Shown here piece by piece: positions 44,458-56,381 of a DNA stretch of 64,000 nucleotides (position 1 is its first letter; every line of letters starts with the position of its first letter). This DNA comes from Pyxicephalus adspersus. Taxonomy: Eukaryota > Chordata > Amphibia > Anura > Pyxicephalidae. The stretch is taken from contig NC_092860.1 of assembly GCF_032062135.1 (NCBI RefSeq), positions 153,884,703-153,948,702 on the forward strand, written 5' to 3'. Both the position numbers and the translations under genes were made by a program. Below the pieces are notes generated by a model. It worked only from the letters and a program-made list of their open reading frames with translations. It was not told the DNA's origin and ran no database searches.

Positions 44458-45650
44458 TCCTTGACTGGAGGTCCGGAGAGGTGCTGCGTTGGGGACCATC
44501 CTGTCATGGAAAGTGTCTCCTTTCTGTCCCGCCAGCTCAGTCAACACAGGTACCACCCAATCTCCAGGGTCTGCCGGCGGCCTATCGTGCTTACATGGAT
44601 GTCTTTGATAAAAAGGAGGCTGAGACGCTGCCCCCTCACAGGCCGTATGATTGTCCGATTGACTTGGCCCTGGGCTCCTCGCGGGCGCATATATCCCCTT
44701 TCACCAGCAGAGACTTTTGCCATGTCCAAGTATATCAAAGAGAACCTTGACAGAGGATTTATCCGCAAATCTTCCTCTCTGGCTGGTGCGGGTTTCTTCT
44801 TTGTGAAGAAGAAAGATGGCTCCCTACAGCCTTGCATCGACTGCAGGGGTCTTAACAAGATAACAGTAAAAAATAAGTACCCCTTCCCCTAATCCCTCAA
44901 TTGTTTGACCGCCTTAGGGGAGCTAAAGTTTTAGACCTACATGGGGCCTACAATCTTATCAGGATTTGCCAAGGGGATGAGTGGAAAACCGCCTTCAATA
45001 CCTGTGACGGTCACTATGAATACCTGGTAATGCCCTTTGGACTATGCAACACCCCTGCAGTGTTCCAGGAGTTTGTTAACGACATCTTCAGAGACTTGCT
45101 ATATTCCGGTGTTTTAGTGTATCTTGATATTATCCTTGTTTTTTCTCCAGATCTGGCTACTCACCGGAAGCCTTCATCAAGTCCTTCAAAGATTTACCTT
45201 CACCGGTCCTTTAAAGATTAAGACAAAATCGTCTGTATGCCAAGTTCAAGAAATCCTCTTTTCCATTCCTAGGATACATAATATCCAACACTGGTCTGCA
45301 GATGGATCCTGAGAAGCTGTCAGCAATTTTAAAGTGGCCTTGTCCTTCAGGTTTAAAAGCAATCCAGCGATTCCTGGGATTCGCCAACTACAATCGCCAG
45401 TTCCTGCTGCACGTCTCGTCCTTGACTTCCCCATCTCCGCTTTGACCCGTAAAGGTCAAGAATTGACCGGGTCAAGAATTGGACAGATGAGGCTGAATCG
45501 GCCTTCCAAACTTTGAAACAAGCCTTCTCTGCAGCTCCGGTTCTCCATCGCCCTGATGCTCACAAGCAATTCTTCTTGGAGGAGGATGCATCATCTTTTG
45601 GAGCGGGGACGGTGCTTTCACAAAAATCTTCTTCTGGTAAGACGATGCCT
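44458..45650 (+). pseudogene. Chromovirus B reverse transcriptase and RNase H start
   Basis: After the [12 protein letters not shown] linker, [16 protein letters not shown] leads to [20 protein letters not shown] and [13 protein letters not shown] (RT fingers), then [20 protein letters not shown] (first Asp block; the usual Lys-x-Asp is retained as LDLHGAYN) and [20 protein letters not shown]. The catalytic YxDD box reads YLDI at 45,120-45,131, so the second Asp is lost. Connection and RNase H start (PISALTRKGQ, AESAFQTLKQAFSAAPV) follow to 45,640. Stops at 44,890 and 45,220 and frame changes also break it. Confidence 0.9.
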
Positions 45651-46590
45651 TTTTTAGTATATTGGCAAGGGGAGCTATAAAGTATCCCCTGAAAACTTCA
45701 CAAATATTTGGGACAGCTTGTAGGTTTGAGACCCTATCCCTCAACATTTTGCCCCCTCTTGCACTGTTGAATGAGCATAGGCCATGGTTTGATGCCTATT
45801 AACCTTATTTTACGCTTTTAATATTCTTGAATATAAAATCATAATTGTTAATGAACTATAGTACTTCAGCAAACAAAATCTCATCCACTGAAGGGATAGA
45901 ACCCCTAATTTCATAAAACATTCTCCACAATCTTGCTGAGAATTTTCAGATTTTTTTGCAAAAACAAGATGAGAGTTTACCACCTCACCTTTCTTGTATT
46001 ATTTCTAATAATTATTTCCCATTGGTGAAGATTACACTTACCCATGCCTCAATTTATTTTCAAACCCACAGAAGATATTTGGAGAGAAATACAAGAATCT
46101 TAGACACTAGATTATATTCACAACTCTAATAATTTCTGAAGAGGTGAGGTTCCAGTTTGATCATGCATTAGGTTCAAACTGAACTTGTGCTGTTTGATAT
46201 TTTGCAAATTTAGGTAGGTAGGCAGACACATTAGGCTTAATTTATTAAGCTCTGCAAGGCTGAAGATGTTACAATTTCACTGGTGAAGTTGGGTGATCTA
46301 GCAAACCCGGAATGGATTTCTTTATTTAACCCCCCCACCGGTATTACCGAGTGTGACTTGTGGGGGATTTTCCATGCTAGAAGCAGTAATCCCGAGTCAC
46401 ACTACACTTAAGGGGTCACTTTAAACTTAAGAAAACCCCAGCATCCTGCTGGTTGCCGTAGGTTCTGGGAACATGTCGAGGTTTCACTGTGATGTCGGTA
46501 CATACGTCCGTGCGGGCGGGTAGAGCAGCAGGAAATTCAAATTATTTTGTACTGGATTCAAAACAAAATAGCTGTATTGAGTCCAATACA
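45650..46590 (-). repeat. Duplicated block X, copy 2 (inverted)
   Basis: The reverse complement of 8,330-9,280, with the GTAGGTTTGAGACCC motif at 45,720, the GCATAGGCCATGGTT phrase at about 45,776 and the MITE end at 46,326. It is fused to chromovirus B on its left and to an inverted integrase piece on its right. Confidence 0.85.
46326..46590 (+). mobile_element. piggyBac-like MITE (copy 5)
   Basis: TTAA at 46,326 is followed by CCCCCCCACCGGTATTACCG and AGTGTGACTTGTGG, the counterpart of 8,584 read inward. The right side merges into the inverted gypsy integrase fragment at about 46,595. Confidence 0.55.
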
Positions 46591-46596
46591 AACCAA

Positions 46597-46842
46597 ACAA
46601 GACGATCCACCACTACCCAGATCACAGAACACCCAGAGGACAAGGGTAGATCAGTAATAAAATCCATGGCTGTCTGTTGCCAAGGAGACTCAGGAATGGG
46701 CAGGGGAAGCAAGAGGTCTTCCGCATGGTTGGCCACCAGTACGTTGAGAAATAAGTTTGAAAGTCTTTTGTTGTCCGGCATGACCTACAATTTTTTAGGA
46801 GTGACCCAAGACTAGAATTACCAGGTGGAATCTCAGAAAACC
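46597..46842 (-). pseudogene. Inverted chromovirus integrase fragment
   Basis: The - strand reads [20 protein letters not shown], then [19 protein letters not shown], the same as copy A 6,455-6,570. The match continues back to about 6,225 (GGAATCTCAGAAAA at 46,828). Block Y begins at 46,842. Confidence 0.9.
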
Positions 46843-49240
46843 CTGTTGTATCAATGCACAGAGGACATTGTTTGTTGGCTACATAATTACACAGTTATCA
46901 TACAGAAAGAGATTTCAGCACTCCAACATCTCCTTGAGAGTAGAGACTCTCAAGGCAGCCAACATCTAAACAATGATTACAGTTACAATGGCCCCAAACA
47001 ATTATGTTGTATTAAAAGTTAAGCAAAATCCTTTTATCGCCAGATTTCTTGTTGTTCAGACACGTGGCTGTATGCAAAGCGCAGGGCATAGAGTGCAATA
47101 AAAATTTATGCCAATCTTATTTTTTCATGTCATACAAAACGTAAGCAAAGGTTTATATTTTCTCCTACAAAGTCATTAACCTCCTGGGCATTTCACTGAT
47201 GTCTGAATTTCTATACCAAAAGCGGTACACTATTTTTCATGATTTTTTTTTATATTGTAGACCTATAACTTACCGAAATATGTCCAAACAAGGGTCTAAT
47301 AAATACCCTAAATACTATAACATTTAAAACACACAATCATGTAAAAAGAAATAATTATATTTAATAATAAAATGAAATAAAAAACATGAAAATCAACTTA
47401 AACAAGAATGCATAACTAAATCAAAAATATTGAAAATACTAAAAATGCAATAATTCTGTATAATGTATAATACTAAATTTTTCTAAAACACCTCCCTAGT
47501 GTGGTCAGTTTAAAATAGGGGGCAGCCTGGAGTCCAACGTCACATTTGGCGCAGTAGAGCCAGGTTTCCTTATGGATGTTTTTCCCTCTTCCCCTCTCAT
47601 GGAGTAAAGCTGTTTAAGCAGATTTTTGTGTTTTTTATTTAATTTTATTAATAAATGTATTTATTTATTTTTTTTACATGATTGTGTGTTTCAAACATTT
47701 TTATATTTAGGATATCTACTAGACCCTTGTTTGAACATATTTCGGTAAGTTACAGGTCTACAATATATTAAAACATTTCCTTTCAATTAATTTTTGTTTA
47801 TTTTGTATTATTTTATATAGGATTGGATACAGGAGTTTGTAATGAATCCAACATAAAATATTTGAATTTCCAGCCAAGTCAAACGGTGCACGCACCGACA
47901 TACCGACGCCATCACAAATCACAGAGGCATACGCACACAAATGACGAGGGAAGGAGAAGATGGGCATCCGACGCTGGAGACAGGCATCCACAGAGAACTC
48001 TGCCGGAGGACGAGATCCAATGACTGCTCACTGTTCGGGGTAAATGCTTTCAGCAAGTTTTTTTACCCCGAACCGGGCTATGGGTAACCTTCCAGGAGGT
48101 TAAACATATTGTCAATCCAAATAAACAAAAATGTAAACTTTCAAGTTTCTAGTAAATATAAGACTGTGGCCTGTTGTAAGATGTATAAAATGTATAAATA
48201 TATTATGCTTTTAAAATTGCATTGAATTGAATTGCATTGCATTAACTAACTGTTAAAACGCAGTACCTCAATGCACATTACAGGGCTATGTAGTTACAAT
48301 AGCACCCCAACACACTTAGAGGTGCATGCATTAAAAAACACAACATCACATAGTAACGCACTATCTTGCATTATGCCTGAAATATGCTAAGTCAGTTGAT
48401 TCCCCCAAACAGCCCCATGTTGTATGTATGTATAATCTTTTTATTTAACTAAAATGTTTATTTTATTGCAAGATACATTTGACTTTATTTATTGACCCTT
48501 ATTAGACATTACACATGACCTGACTTGCCTGCTGTGATACAAGTAGTAATAGGTGCGCTCCATGGAAAATAGTCAAAATCAGCTGACCATTAATAATCAC
48601 ATGTGCTGTTACCATTCAATAAAGGTATTTTTTTTTAAATTTCCATGAGCACATTGTGAATTGCCTAAATACTATTGCAAATGCATTTCTCAAGCATTCA
48701 CAACACGTGTTTTTTTTTTGCACTTTTTTGATTACTGAAGTGGCCTTCCCATTCTAATTGAAAGGGCTACAGCAAATCTTATTGCACAAAATATAATGCA
48801 TACTGCATTTACTGCAGAATAGAGAAAGAGTGCATTGCGGTGCACTGCAGTACTGCATTGGAATTCCAACAATTGCACCGTGCAGTTCTAAATAGGTAAA
48901 ATTTGTTTGGCAAAAATTAACTTTTTAAAGACCCCTTCACACGAATGTGACGTTGTAGCTTTTACCACACGTCACCACTATCTACTTTAACACACAAATT
49001 TTGGTGTCCCAAATCAAGCTACTACTTCAAGTTGGTCTATGATGTGGTTTCTAGTGCACTGCCTATGACAACCGCTTTGTCATGCAATTGTGTGCAGTTG
49101 TGACTTTACCTTCAGAGTAGGAAAAGCAACTATGCGGCCAGAAGTGATCACTACTACAGTGTACAAACGTGTACAAAATTGTTCCAAACCAACACTATTC
49201 AGTTGAAGTGGAGTGGTTTGGAATGTGTTTGAGCCTGTTC
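46842..49240 (+). repeat. Duplicated block Y, copy 2
   Basis: Direct repeat of 11,149-13,449. Differences include an extra CTCAAGGCAGC segment near 46,950, about 45 additional bp before the right TTAA of the enclosed MITE, and an insertion near 48,560. It ends at GTGTTTGAGCCTG (49,240), followed by a LINE. Confidence 0.9.
47176..48103 (+). mobile_element. piggyBac-like MITE (copy 6), most complete
   Basis: TTAACCTCCTGGGC at the left end and CCAGGAGGTTAA at the right end give CCTCCTGG inverted repeats directly inside TTAA. About 928 bp. No transposase frame. It is the fuller version of copy 2 at 11,471. Confidence 0.75.
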
Positions 49241-49625
49241 TATCACACAGAACATAAACGGCCCCACATACATCAGCGGACACACATTAGACCTGGTATT
49301 TTCCAATCTCTGCAACATTACTCACCTTGAAATTTTAACTTTCTTATCACAACCTCCCTACCTTCAACTTATCAAATTCTTGCCCCCCCCTGTCACTTTT
49401 CAGACTTGGTGAATGGCAGAGAGATATCCTTGACAGCAATCTTTTTCCAAACAGCATCATATCCCTAACTTCCACCTGTAAACCATCACTTACCTCTTTC
49501 AGCCATGTTACTTTGGATGAAGTCTCCTCTCTTCTCTCATCATCTCCATCTACTACCCGTCCCCTTGACTCCATCCCCACTGATGTACTCTGTGCCATTG
49601 TTCTTCCTATCCTCCTTCTCTTTAG
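49240..49625 (+). mobile_element. L2-type LINE fragment (endonuclease end and RT start)
   Basis: The + strand reads GPTYISGHTLDLVFSNLCNI (end of the endonuclease domain). After an internal deletion, LTSFSHVTLDEVSSLLSSSP and STTRPLDSIPTDVL (the block before RT) follow at about 49,490-49,590. It joins an L1-type fragment at 49,626. Confidence 0.8.
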
Positions 49626-51118
49626 ACGCAGAGATAGCGTTTGATAGAGTGCATTCTATCTCTATATTCTACTCCGATAGCTAGGGTGTTTACTTTTGGA
49701 GCCCATTCTTCCCGTTTTGACATTATAAACGGGACACGCCAGGAATGTCCGCTTTCGCCTATTATCTTTACTCTGTTAGTGAAGCCCCTGGCGGAGAGGA
49801 TACAGTCAGAAGGTGCAGTCATGGGCTGTTTGTGTCATGTAGAGACTACACAAGATAAGTCTTTTTGCTGATGATATCATGCTTGTGCTTACACAACCTC
49901 TCTAAAATCGGTTCTGGATATTATTGACCAATATATCAAAGCCTTCTTTTATAAGTAAAATATGTCCAAGTACCATATTTTTCCACTAAATATACCTAAT
50001 GGTTTTCTAGCTTAATTGCACACTGATTTTTCATTTCTTTGGGAAAAAGAATCTATTTTTTTTTTGTGTATAGCACTGACAGCAAAAACTGATAACCTTT
50101 TTGAATATAACTATAAAAGGTATTTGCTGTCTCTGCCAATAAAATGTTCTTGCCTTAAAAATCAAGAATTTTCTATGGCCAGTCGAATCATGGCATTTAA
50201 AATGTTCCTACTACCGAAATGTCTGTATTCATTTTGGAGGATGAATATTCCGGTGTCTGCTAGATGCTTTGCCAAGTGCAAAGATATCTTTCCCTATTTG
50301 TATGGAACAACCAAATAAACACTCTGCAACCACTCAATTATGCTTAAATGTAGGAAATTTGGTGGCATGGGTCTTCCAAATTTTCCACACTATTATGCCG
50401 CCTCTCTTATGGCACAGATTAAACATTGGTGAAATAATGATATAAATAAAGTTTGGGTGGAGATAAAACTGTCGTTTCTTAAATACACCAACTTTCAATG
50501 GCTTTTAATTGCCATAAAAATGGGTTACCAACCACCTTTTAGTGATTACCCATCCATTCAGGCGACTCTTCAAGTATGGGGTAAAAATTTGATATATAAG
50601 CCCAGTCTACACACAACTATGCTTCTTAACCCAGATTTCAGGATCTTGAGAGTGAGTATACCACACTTCTTGGTGTAACTTAGGGGTCATTAAAATTAAA
50701 GATTTATATTTTTTTAAGCAGATTGAAACCTTTCAGTCTTTACAAAAAATCTATAATCTCCCCTCTACAAAATTTTTCAAATATATGTGGATTAGACACT
50801 GTTTAATGAGACTGCATTTGTATGCTAGACTCCCCATGGACAGTTCTATGTTCTTTTACCAACCCAGCCGTAGGGTATCTCCAAGTTTTATCTGCTATTT
50901 AACTCTAATTTGTAATTTAGGAAGACAGCAGCGATGCAGAACGGGGAAAATGTCCTTAATCTGAGAATTCAAAATAATGAGTGGTTAGGTTCTTTGATGG
51001 TGACATACCATATTATGAAATGTGCAGATCACTGGGACATGTTTCGAAGGGTACTTAATCAATGGTACTTAACTCCAGTGTGGCTAGCACATTTTTCAGT
51101 CCCTGATACTAAATAAAA
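49626..51118 (+). mobile_element. L1/Tx1-type LINE ORF2, RT to C-terminus
   Basis: In shifting + frames: DAEIAFDRVHSISIYS (first Asp block), INGTRQECPLSPIIFTLLVK and PLAERIQSEGAVMG, then ADDIMLVLTQPL (the FADD box) at about 49,867. The long C-terminal region follows: SRIMAFKMFLLPKCLYSFWR, FGGMGLPNFHTYYAA (frame-shifted), KYTNFQWLLIAIKMGYQPPF, IKIKDLYFFKQIETFQSLQK and VTYHIMKCADHWDMFRRVLN to 51,110. Good coverage but many stops. A 5'-truncated copy. Confidence 0.88.
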
Positions 51119-51900
51119 AAATAAACTAAATAAACTTACCCTAATAATTTAGTGCAGCTCCCTCTCTAAAAAAAAAACAACAGGTTTGGCATGTTGATAA
51201 CACTATTGGTTTAACTTCAGCTAGGTTGAAAACATGCATACGCTACACCTTTGCATGTATGTGTACGTTATGCGCATCTGTGCTTGCATGTTAAACCAAC
51301 TTTACCTGTATGTGAATATTTAAACTCGAAATTATGGACTACCATGCTGGTTTCTACAAATGTAAAATTACTTTTTTTAAAAATATCTGTAAATTCAGGC
51401 AAAGTTAAAAAACCTGCAAATAGATCACATTAAAAACACAATAACAAATTACTAACACATCTTTATTTTAAATAACCACTTAAACATCAGAAAAAAAACA
51501 CTACACAGACACCACTACATTGCAAAAAGGAAAAATAAACTATATACTAAAACACATGCACACCCATACTTCCAGAGAAAACAACATTATCATTAAAATG
51601 GGCCTACATGACATTGTATTCAAAATAGCTTGGCTGTGATAGGGCTGAGTTTCCACAGGTCGTGCCCCCACTCCAGCTACCCCCACCCCACCACTTTACC
51701 CCAAACACACGCTGAGACACCAACATGGTTAAATAGCCCCTTTGGGCCATTTATTAACAAATAACTTAAATATTAACTCTTTTAATAAATAACCATAAAA
51801 TGACCATAAATAACAATATCTAAACACACAATCAACAAATAATAACTTACCAATAACAACCAATAACTGTAACCAATACATTAATACAACATCCTTTTCC
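51119..51900. other. AT-rich, no gene recognised
   Basis: Non-coding with A-rich runs. From about 51,640 the sequence becomes C-rich on the + strand and probably belongs to the Ngaro/DIRS fragment that follows. Confidence 0.4.
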
Positions 51901-51939
51901 TAAACACCCCCCCCAGTTACTGGTCCTTGAAGGCCCCAC

Positions 51940-52665
51940 TATTGTAACCCCCTGCACCTAATGAGTCTGCACCGCCGTGATATGTAGTGCTCCCAGTCGC
52001 ACCTCGAGCTCAGGAATGATACCAGCAGCACTTGCAGCCCTATCCCAAAACAATTTAACACTCCCAACAACCTTTCCAAGGGTCCCACACCATAGTTGAG
52101 ACCCTCACCCCCATTGAAACAGTCCAATACAACTCCTTCCCTCGAGGACCTCACTGCCACGGCGCCACAAGAGCAACACCTTGCCCTTGTGTGCCCCGCC
52201 ACACCCTGTCAGCTCTCTGAATTCCTTCCTGCAACCCTAGACACCACAGATCCATACCCACATCAGACAATGCACTCCGTCAGTCTCCAAATACCATAAG
52301 TCCCCTTCCAACTCCCTATGCTGAAATACCACCACCCATTCTGTGCCACAAAGCCCCCCACTGATTTGTTAAGCCTAACCCTAGCTTTATTCACTGACCG
52401 AGCGCCTCGCCATTGTCTCCTGGCCACCACATCTGACCAGACTACTATGACACCCGGCAACAAAGTAAGCAGTCTAACGAGGTCCCACCTCTTTCCCAAA
52501 TCATTCCCCCCCAACACCAACACATTTGGACTCCTATCCTACTGCAAATACCGACAAACTTCTGCCAGCAGCCTACTCCATTGCATCCCAGGCACTCCAA
52601 TCCACCGAATTACAACTTCGGCAGAGAGGGAAACCCAGCTGCAGCCCATTCGGCCGTAATGCTGC
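51940..52665 (-). pseudogene. SGNH-hydrolase-like fragment of a Ngaro/DIRS element
   Basis: The - strand has IRWIGVPGMQWSRLLAEVC (about 52,600), NVLVLGGNDLGKRWDLVRLL (52,465-52,525), PGVIVVWSDVVARRQWRGAR and VNKARVRLNKSVGGFVAQNG. GGNDL corresponds to the GxND block of SGNH/GDSL hydrolases. Vertebrate Ngaro-type retrotransposons carry such an ORF after the tyrosine recombinase. The open frame at 51,939-52,202 may be its degraded end. This may be the missing 3' part of the element at 59.3-64 kb. Confidence 0.7.
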
Positions 52666-52782
52666 TCATTTGGCCCCCCGGCTCACATAGGAGTGCCCGA
52701 TAATCCAAACAAGAAACTAGGAACCACCTAAAACAGAATAACAAAATTATGCACAACAAGATACCAGCCATCCGCTAGTGTT

Positions 52783-52860
52783 GTTGTTTGAATTCAGGTT
52801 GTCCTTGTGTTCGACCCGCATATGACTGTTCGAATTCGGGTCAAAAAAAAAACATTTTTT
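52783..52860 (+). mobile_element. hAT-like MITE end
   Basis: TAGTGTTGTTGTTTGAATTC, GTTGTCCTTGTGTTCGACCC and CATATGACTGTTCGAATTCG. This is the same terminal text, in the same outward-to-inward order, as the - strand ends at 15,660 and 18,510. No partner end was found. Confidence 0.55.
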
Positions 52861-53136
52861 CCCCAAAAATTCAAAAAATAAAAAAAAGATCAGGGACTTT
52901 GCTGATCAATGAATGCAGCAACAACCTCCAAGAAATTTTGTTTAGTAGCAGCTAGTGGGGTTCTCTGTGTACCATCAAAATTTCACGTTAGCATGTCTGG
53001 CTGGCTCTGGAGATGGACGCATTTTGAGAGAGCTCCGTGTGAGTCTGCGCATTAGCAACGTTATTTACAGTGACCGTGAATCTCTGACTGTCCCACAGGT
53101 GTATTGTAGAAAAACTCACCTTCAGGACCATGATTA

Positions 53137-54945
53137 AATGAAAGAAAGGGAAAACAGAGCCACAAAAACTTTCCTATTACTTCAGGCCTCAGCAGTCTCG
53201 GAGCTCACAAGATGGCAGCGTAACTACTCCTGCTTCCATGCCAACACAATCAGCCTGGAATTCTCCTCCATGACCTGCACACACAGGACAATCAGATGGC
53301 AGTGTAGACGAGTCCTCACACCACACAGTATCACCTGCAACATTGCCTACTTCTCCACATATTAAGGTATTTCAAACCCCGGATCCCACTGTAGGCGAGG
53401 CTGGGGATGCACCACCGACAGTAGGACCGATGGTGGGGATAGAGCTGGAGGACTTTCAAGTGACATTTTACTGTTTCCGTTGACCCTGAAAAAGTTGTTG
53501 ATGTCCTAGAGACACTCAGTAGAGCAAGATTTAAACTCTATGCTGGGAAAATTTATTAGCACGCTTTCTGGTTTTGGGAAACAGATTCAACATGTTGAGA
53601 CAGGCATGCAGCCTATCCAGGGATGGAACCTGAATACCATTAGCCCTGTTAACCAGTCACCAAGATCCCCCAGAAAGGTGTTCCATGAATGGACCTGAAC
53701 TGAGATGGAGGATCTACCATTATAAAGTTTAGCCCACATTGCTTTACGGCCTAAATATCTGTATAGCCAAAAAGTACCCTTTTGTAATTTTGTACTGCCT
53801 GATTCACCTAGTTCTAACTAGGGGACTCTCTTTTTTGTCTTATTCTGTTTTTTTTTTATTCTTTTTGGTTAAAACATGTTTTGATAAACAACATCTATTT
53901 GGCCTACCAATCTATTTGGCCTACCAATCTATTTGGCCTTTTTTGTTGCAGCTGCACTTACGTCCAAGCCTTTATGTTCTGAAGTAAAAGGATGGAAGCT
54001 AAGTATAAAGTTTTCACCAGTTCTCGGAGGTCTATTTTTTTTTACTATACCTCACCATTGCCAGCTATTTCTGGGATGACTGGTATTGTTTCGGTAAATG
54101 TGAGAGGTCTAACTAGCCCATTTAAAATAGCATTTTTGTCTAAGGAGATAAAAAGCTTGAAAGGAGACATACTATTTGTCCAGGAGACCCACCTCCATGG
54201 TCTACACAAGGCTAAATGGTCACTGAAATCTTTTTCAAATACCTATCTGGCAAGCATACCTATGATTAAATGTGGCACACTGATAGCAATTGAAGATTCT
54301 GTAAACTTTCAGTATATAGAACACAAACCTGCTGAAGAAGGGAGATATGTCATACTGATCTGCAAACTCAATACGGAAATATTTACCTCGGTGAATGTTT
54401 ATGCTCTGAACTCTAACCAGCCTTCTTTTCTTTGGAAACTGTTCAAGATAAGAAAGTGAAATAGGGAGCATTGCTCATATAGGGAGATTTCAGTGCAACT
54501 CCTTACTCTACATTGAACTCTAATACCAAAGCCAAAAGGAGACCTAAAAATTTACATAGACTTTTGGTGGAATACAAACTTTTTGATTTTGGAGGTGCCA
54601 ACATAGATCTAAGAGAGACTTTACCAATTTTTTTCATGTCCACCTTTAACACTCTCGTATTGATTTCTTCTTGATGGACTTTTGGTGTCTTACGAAAGTA
54701 AAGTCATCAGATATTGGATGTATAACCTGATCGGATCATGTGCCAGTGATGATGACATGGGAAGAACAACCCTCTAGACTTGATAGATTATGGCGGATGA
54801 AAACATTTATTCTGGATCATCCAAAATATCAAGTGGTCCCTTCTGGTGCATCTACATCTGCTCTCATCCTAATAATGGAAAGGATTCATGCTTATTTTAC
54901 AACATACCCTCCATTAAACAGTTATTCTGTATTTGTTGATTAACA
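53137..54945 (+). mobile_element. L1/Tx1-type LINE A: partial ORF1, spacer and ORF2 endonuclease
   Basis: At 53,137-53,700 broken frames read EPQKLSYYFRPQQSRSSQDG, then DPTVGEAGDAPPTVGPM and FGKQIQHVETGMQPIQG. These resemble an ORF1 N-terminus. A T-rich spacer follows, with three copies of CAATCTATTTGGCCTAC at 53,898-53,940. ORF2 endonuclease starts at about 54,070: GIVSVNVRGLTSPFKIAFLS, GDILFVQETHLHG (catalytic Glu), VNVYALNSNQPS. In later frames RIDFFLMDFW-like and ITWSDH (the SDH box) precede VMMTWEEQPSRLDRLWRMKT at 54,750. It ends where the monomer array starts. Confidence 0.85.
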
Positions 54946-56310
54946 TATTTGTGCCTTGGGGGAATTTATCTGCTATAAAAAGCCTTTATCACATCTCCTG
55001 GAGGCCTGATTCTCCTAAAGCAAGCCGGCCATATTGGCCACATGGCATCCTGTGTTGTACAGCATCAGCATCTAAATCCATCCAAGTGAGAGAAGGGGAC
55101 TTAAGCCTATTCTACAGCATAATCTTCTTTTAAAAACCCTCCTGCATTTGTGGAGTAGTACATTTGTGCCTTGTGTGACTTTATCTGTTTGACAAACCCT
55201 CATTTGAAAGCAAGCCGGGCATCTTGGCCACATGGCATCCTGTACTGTACAGCATCAGCATCCAAATCCATCCAAGCAAGAGAAAGGGATTTAAGCTTAT
55301 TCTACAGCATATTCTTATCTTAAAAACTCTCCTACATTTGTGTAGTAGTACATTTGTGCCTTTGTGTGACTTTATTTGTTTGACAAACCCTCATTTAAAA
55401 GCAAGCCGGCCATCTTGGCCACATGGCATCCTGTACTGTGGAGCATCCAAATCCATCCAAGCAAGAGAAAGGGATTTAAGCCTATTCTACAGCATAATTT
55501 TCCTCTTAAAAACTCTCCTACATTTGTGGAGTGGTACATTTGTGCCTTTGTGTGACTTTATTTGTTTGACAAACCCTCATTTGAAAGCAAACCGATCATC
55601 TTGGCCACATGGCATCCTGTACTGTAGAGCATCAGCATCCAAATCCATCCAAGCAAGAGAAGGAGATTTAAGCCTATTCCACAACATAATCCTCTCTTAA
55701 AAACCCTCCTGCATTCGTGGAGTGGTACATTTTTGCCTTATGTGACTTTATTTGTTTGATAAACCCTCATTTGAAAGCAAGCCGGCCATCTTGGCCACAT
55801 GGCATCCTGTACTGTAGAGCATCGGCATCCAAATCCATCCAAGCAAGAGAAGGAGATTTAAGCCTATTCTACTACATAATCTTCTCTTAAAAACTCTCCT
55901 ACATTTGTGGAGTAGTACATTTGTGCCTTATGTGACTTTATTTGTTTGACAAACCCTCTATTGCATTCCATGTATGCCTGATTCTCTGACATCCAGTATC
56001 CTTCTATTGTAATTTGAACAACAAGCAGACATCTCATGCATATGGCACCTTGTATTGTATTGCATCAGCATCCAAATTCATCCTGAAAAGAGAACGGGAT
56101 TCAAGCTTATTCTACAACATAATTTTTACTTAAAAAGCTCCATACGCTTGTTGCTCAGTATATTGGTGCCTTATAGGTACTCATTTACTACTTACTTTCT
56201 TTACTACTTTTCCTGTGTGCCTGATTCTCTGACACCAAGTATCACCATATTTTTGAAAGCCAGGCTACCACCCTGCATGCATGACACCCTGTACTCTACT
56301 CCCCTAAATT
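54945..56310 (+). repeat. L1 5' monomer array, about 190-bp units
   Basis: Units start with AAAGCAAGCCGGCCATCTTG or variants at 55,017, 55,207, 55,398, 55,584 and 55,774 (spacings 190, 191, 186, 190). Two diverged, longer units (about 240 bp) follow at about 56,016 and 56,254, and a partial unit precedes the first. Each has a CACATGGCATCCTGTACTGT phrase and CAAATCCATCCAAGCAAGAG. The array ends about 70 bp before ORF1 of an L1 element, so it is best read as that element's 5' UTR/promoter monomers. Open frames running through it are artefacts. Confidence 0.85.
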
Positions 56311-56381
56311 TACCTGCTTAACCTCCATGTGCTACATCCTCTAGTGAAATTTTATGTGCATGTTCCTCCCTCTTCTGAAAC

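Larger units (their letters stand above)
42831..45650 (+). mobile_element. Ty3/gypsy chromovirus, copy B (5' LTR to RNase H)
   Basis: A 5'-truncated LTR (42,831-43,429) is followed by a gag start at 43,443. An assembly gap comes next (43,568-44,457). Protease-end to RNase H sequence (44,458-45,650) follows, matching copy A and filling in its missing RT core. It ends mid-RNase H, where block X begins in inverted orientation. Inactive. Confidence 0.9.

Noticed and set aside
43393..44892. Four very long open frames of 323-443 codons on both strands
   Set aside because: They run through the 890-base N gap and consist almost entirely of unknown residues.
55224..55700. 158-codon open frame
   Set aside because: It is a translation of the L1 monomers; the same peptide repeats every unit.
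54945..56310. Regular spaced repeats considered as a CRISPR array
   Set aside because: Units of about 190 bp are continuous tandem repeats without unique spacers, in a vertebrate genome, and adjoin L1 ORF1.
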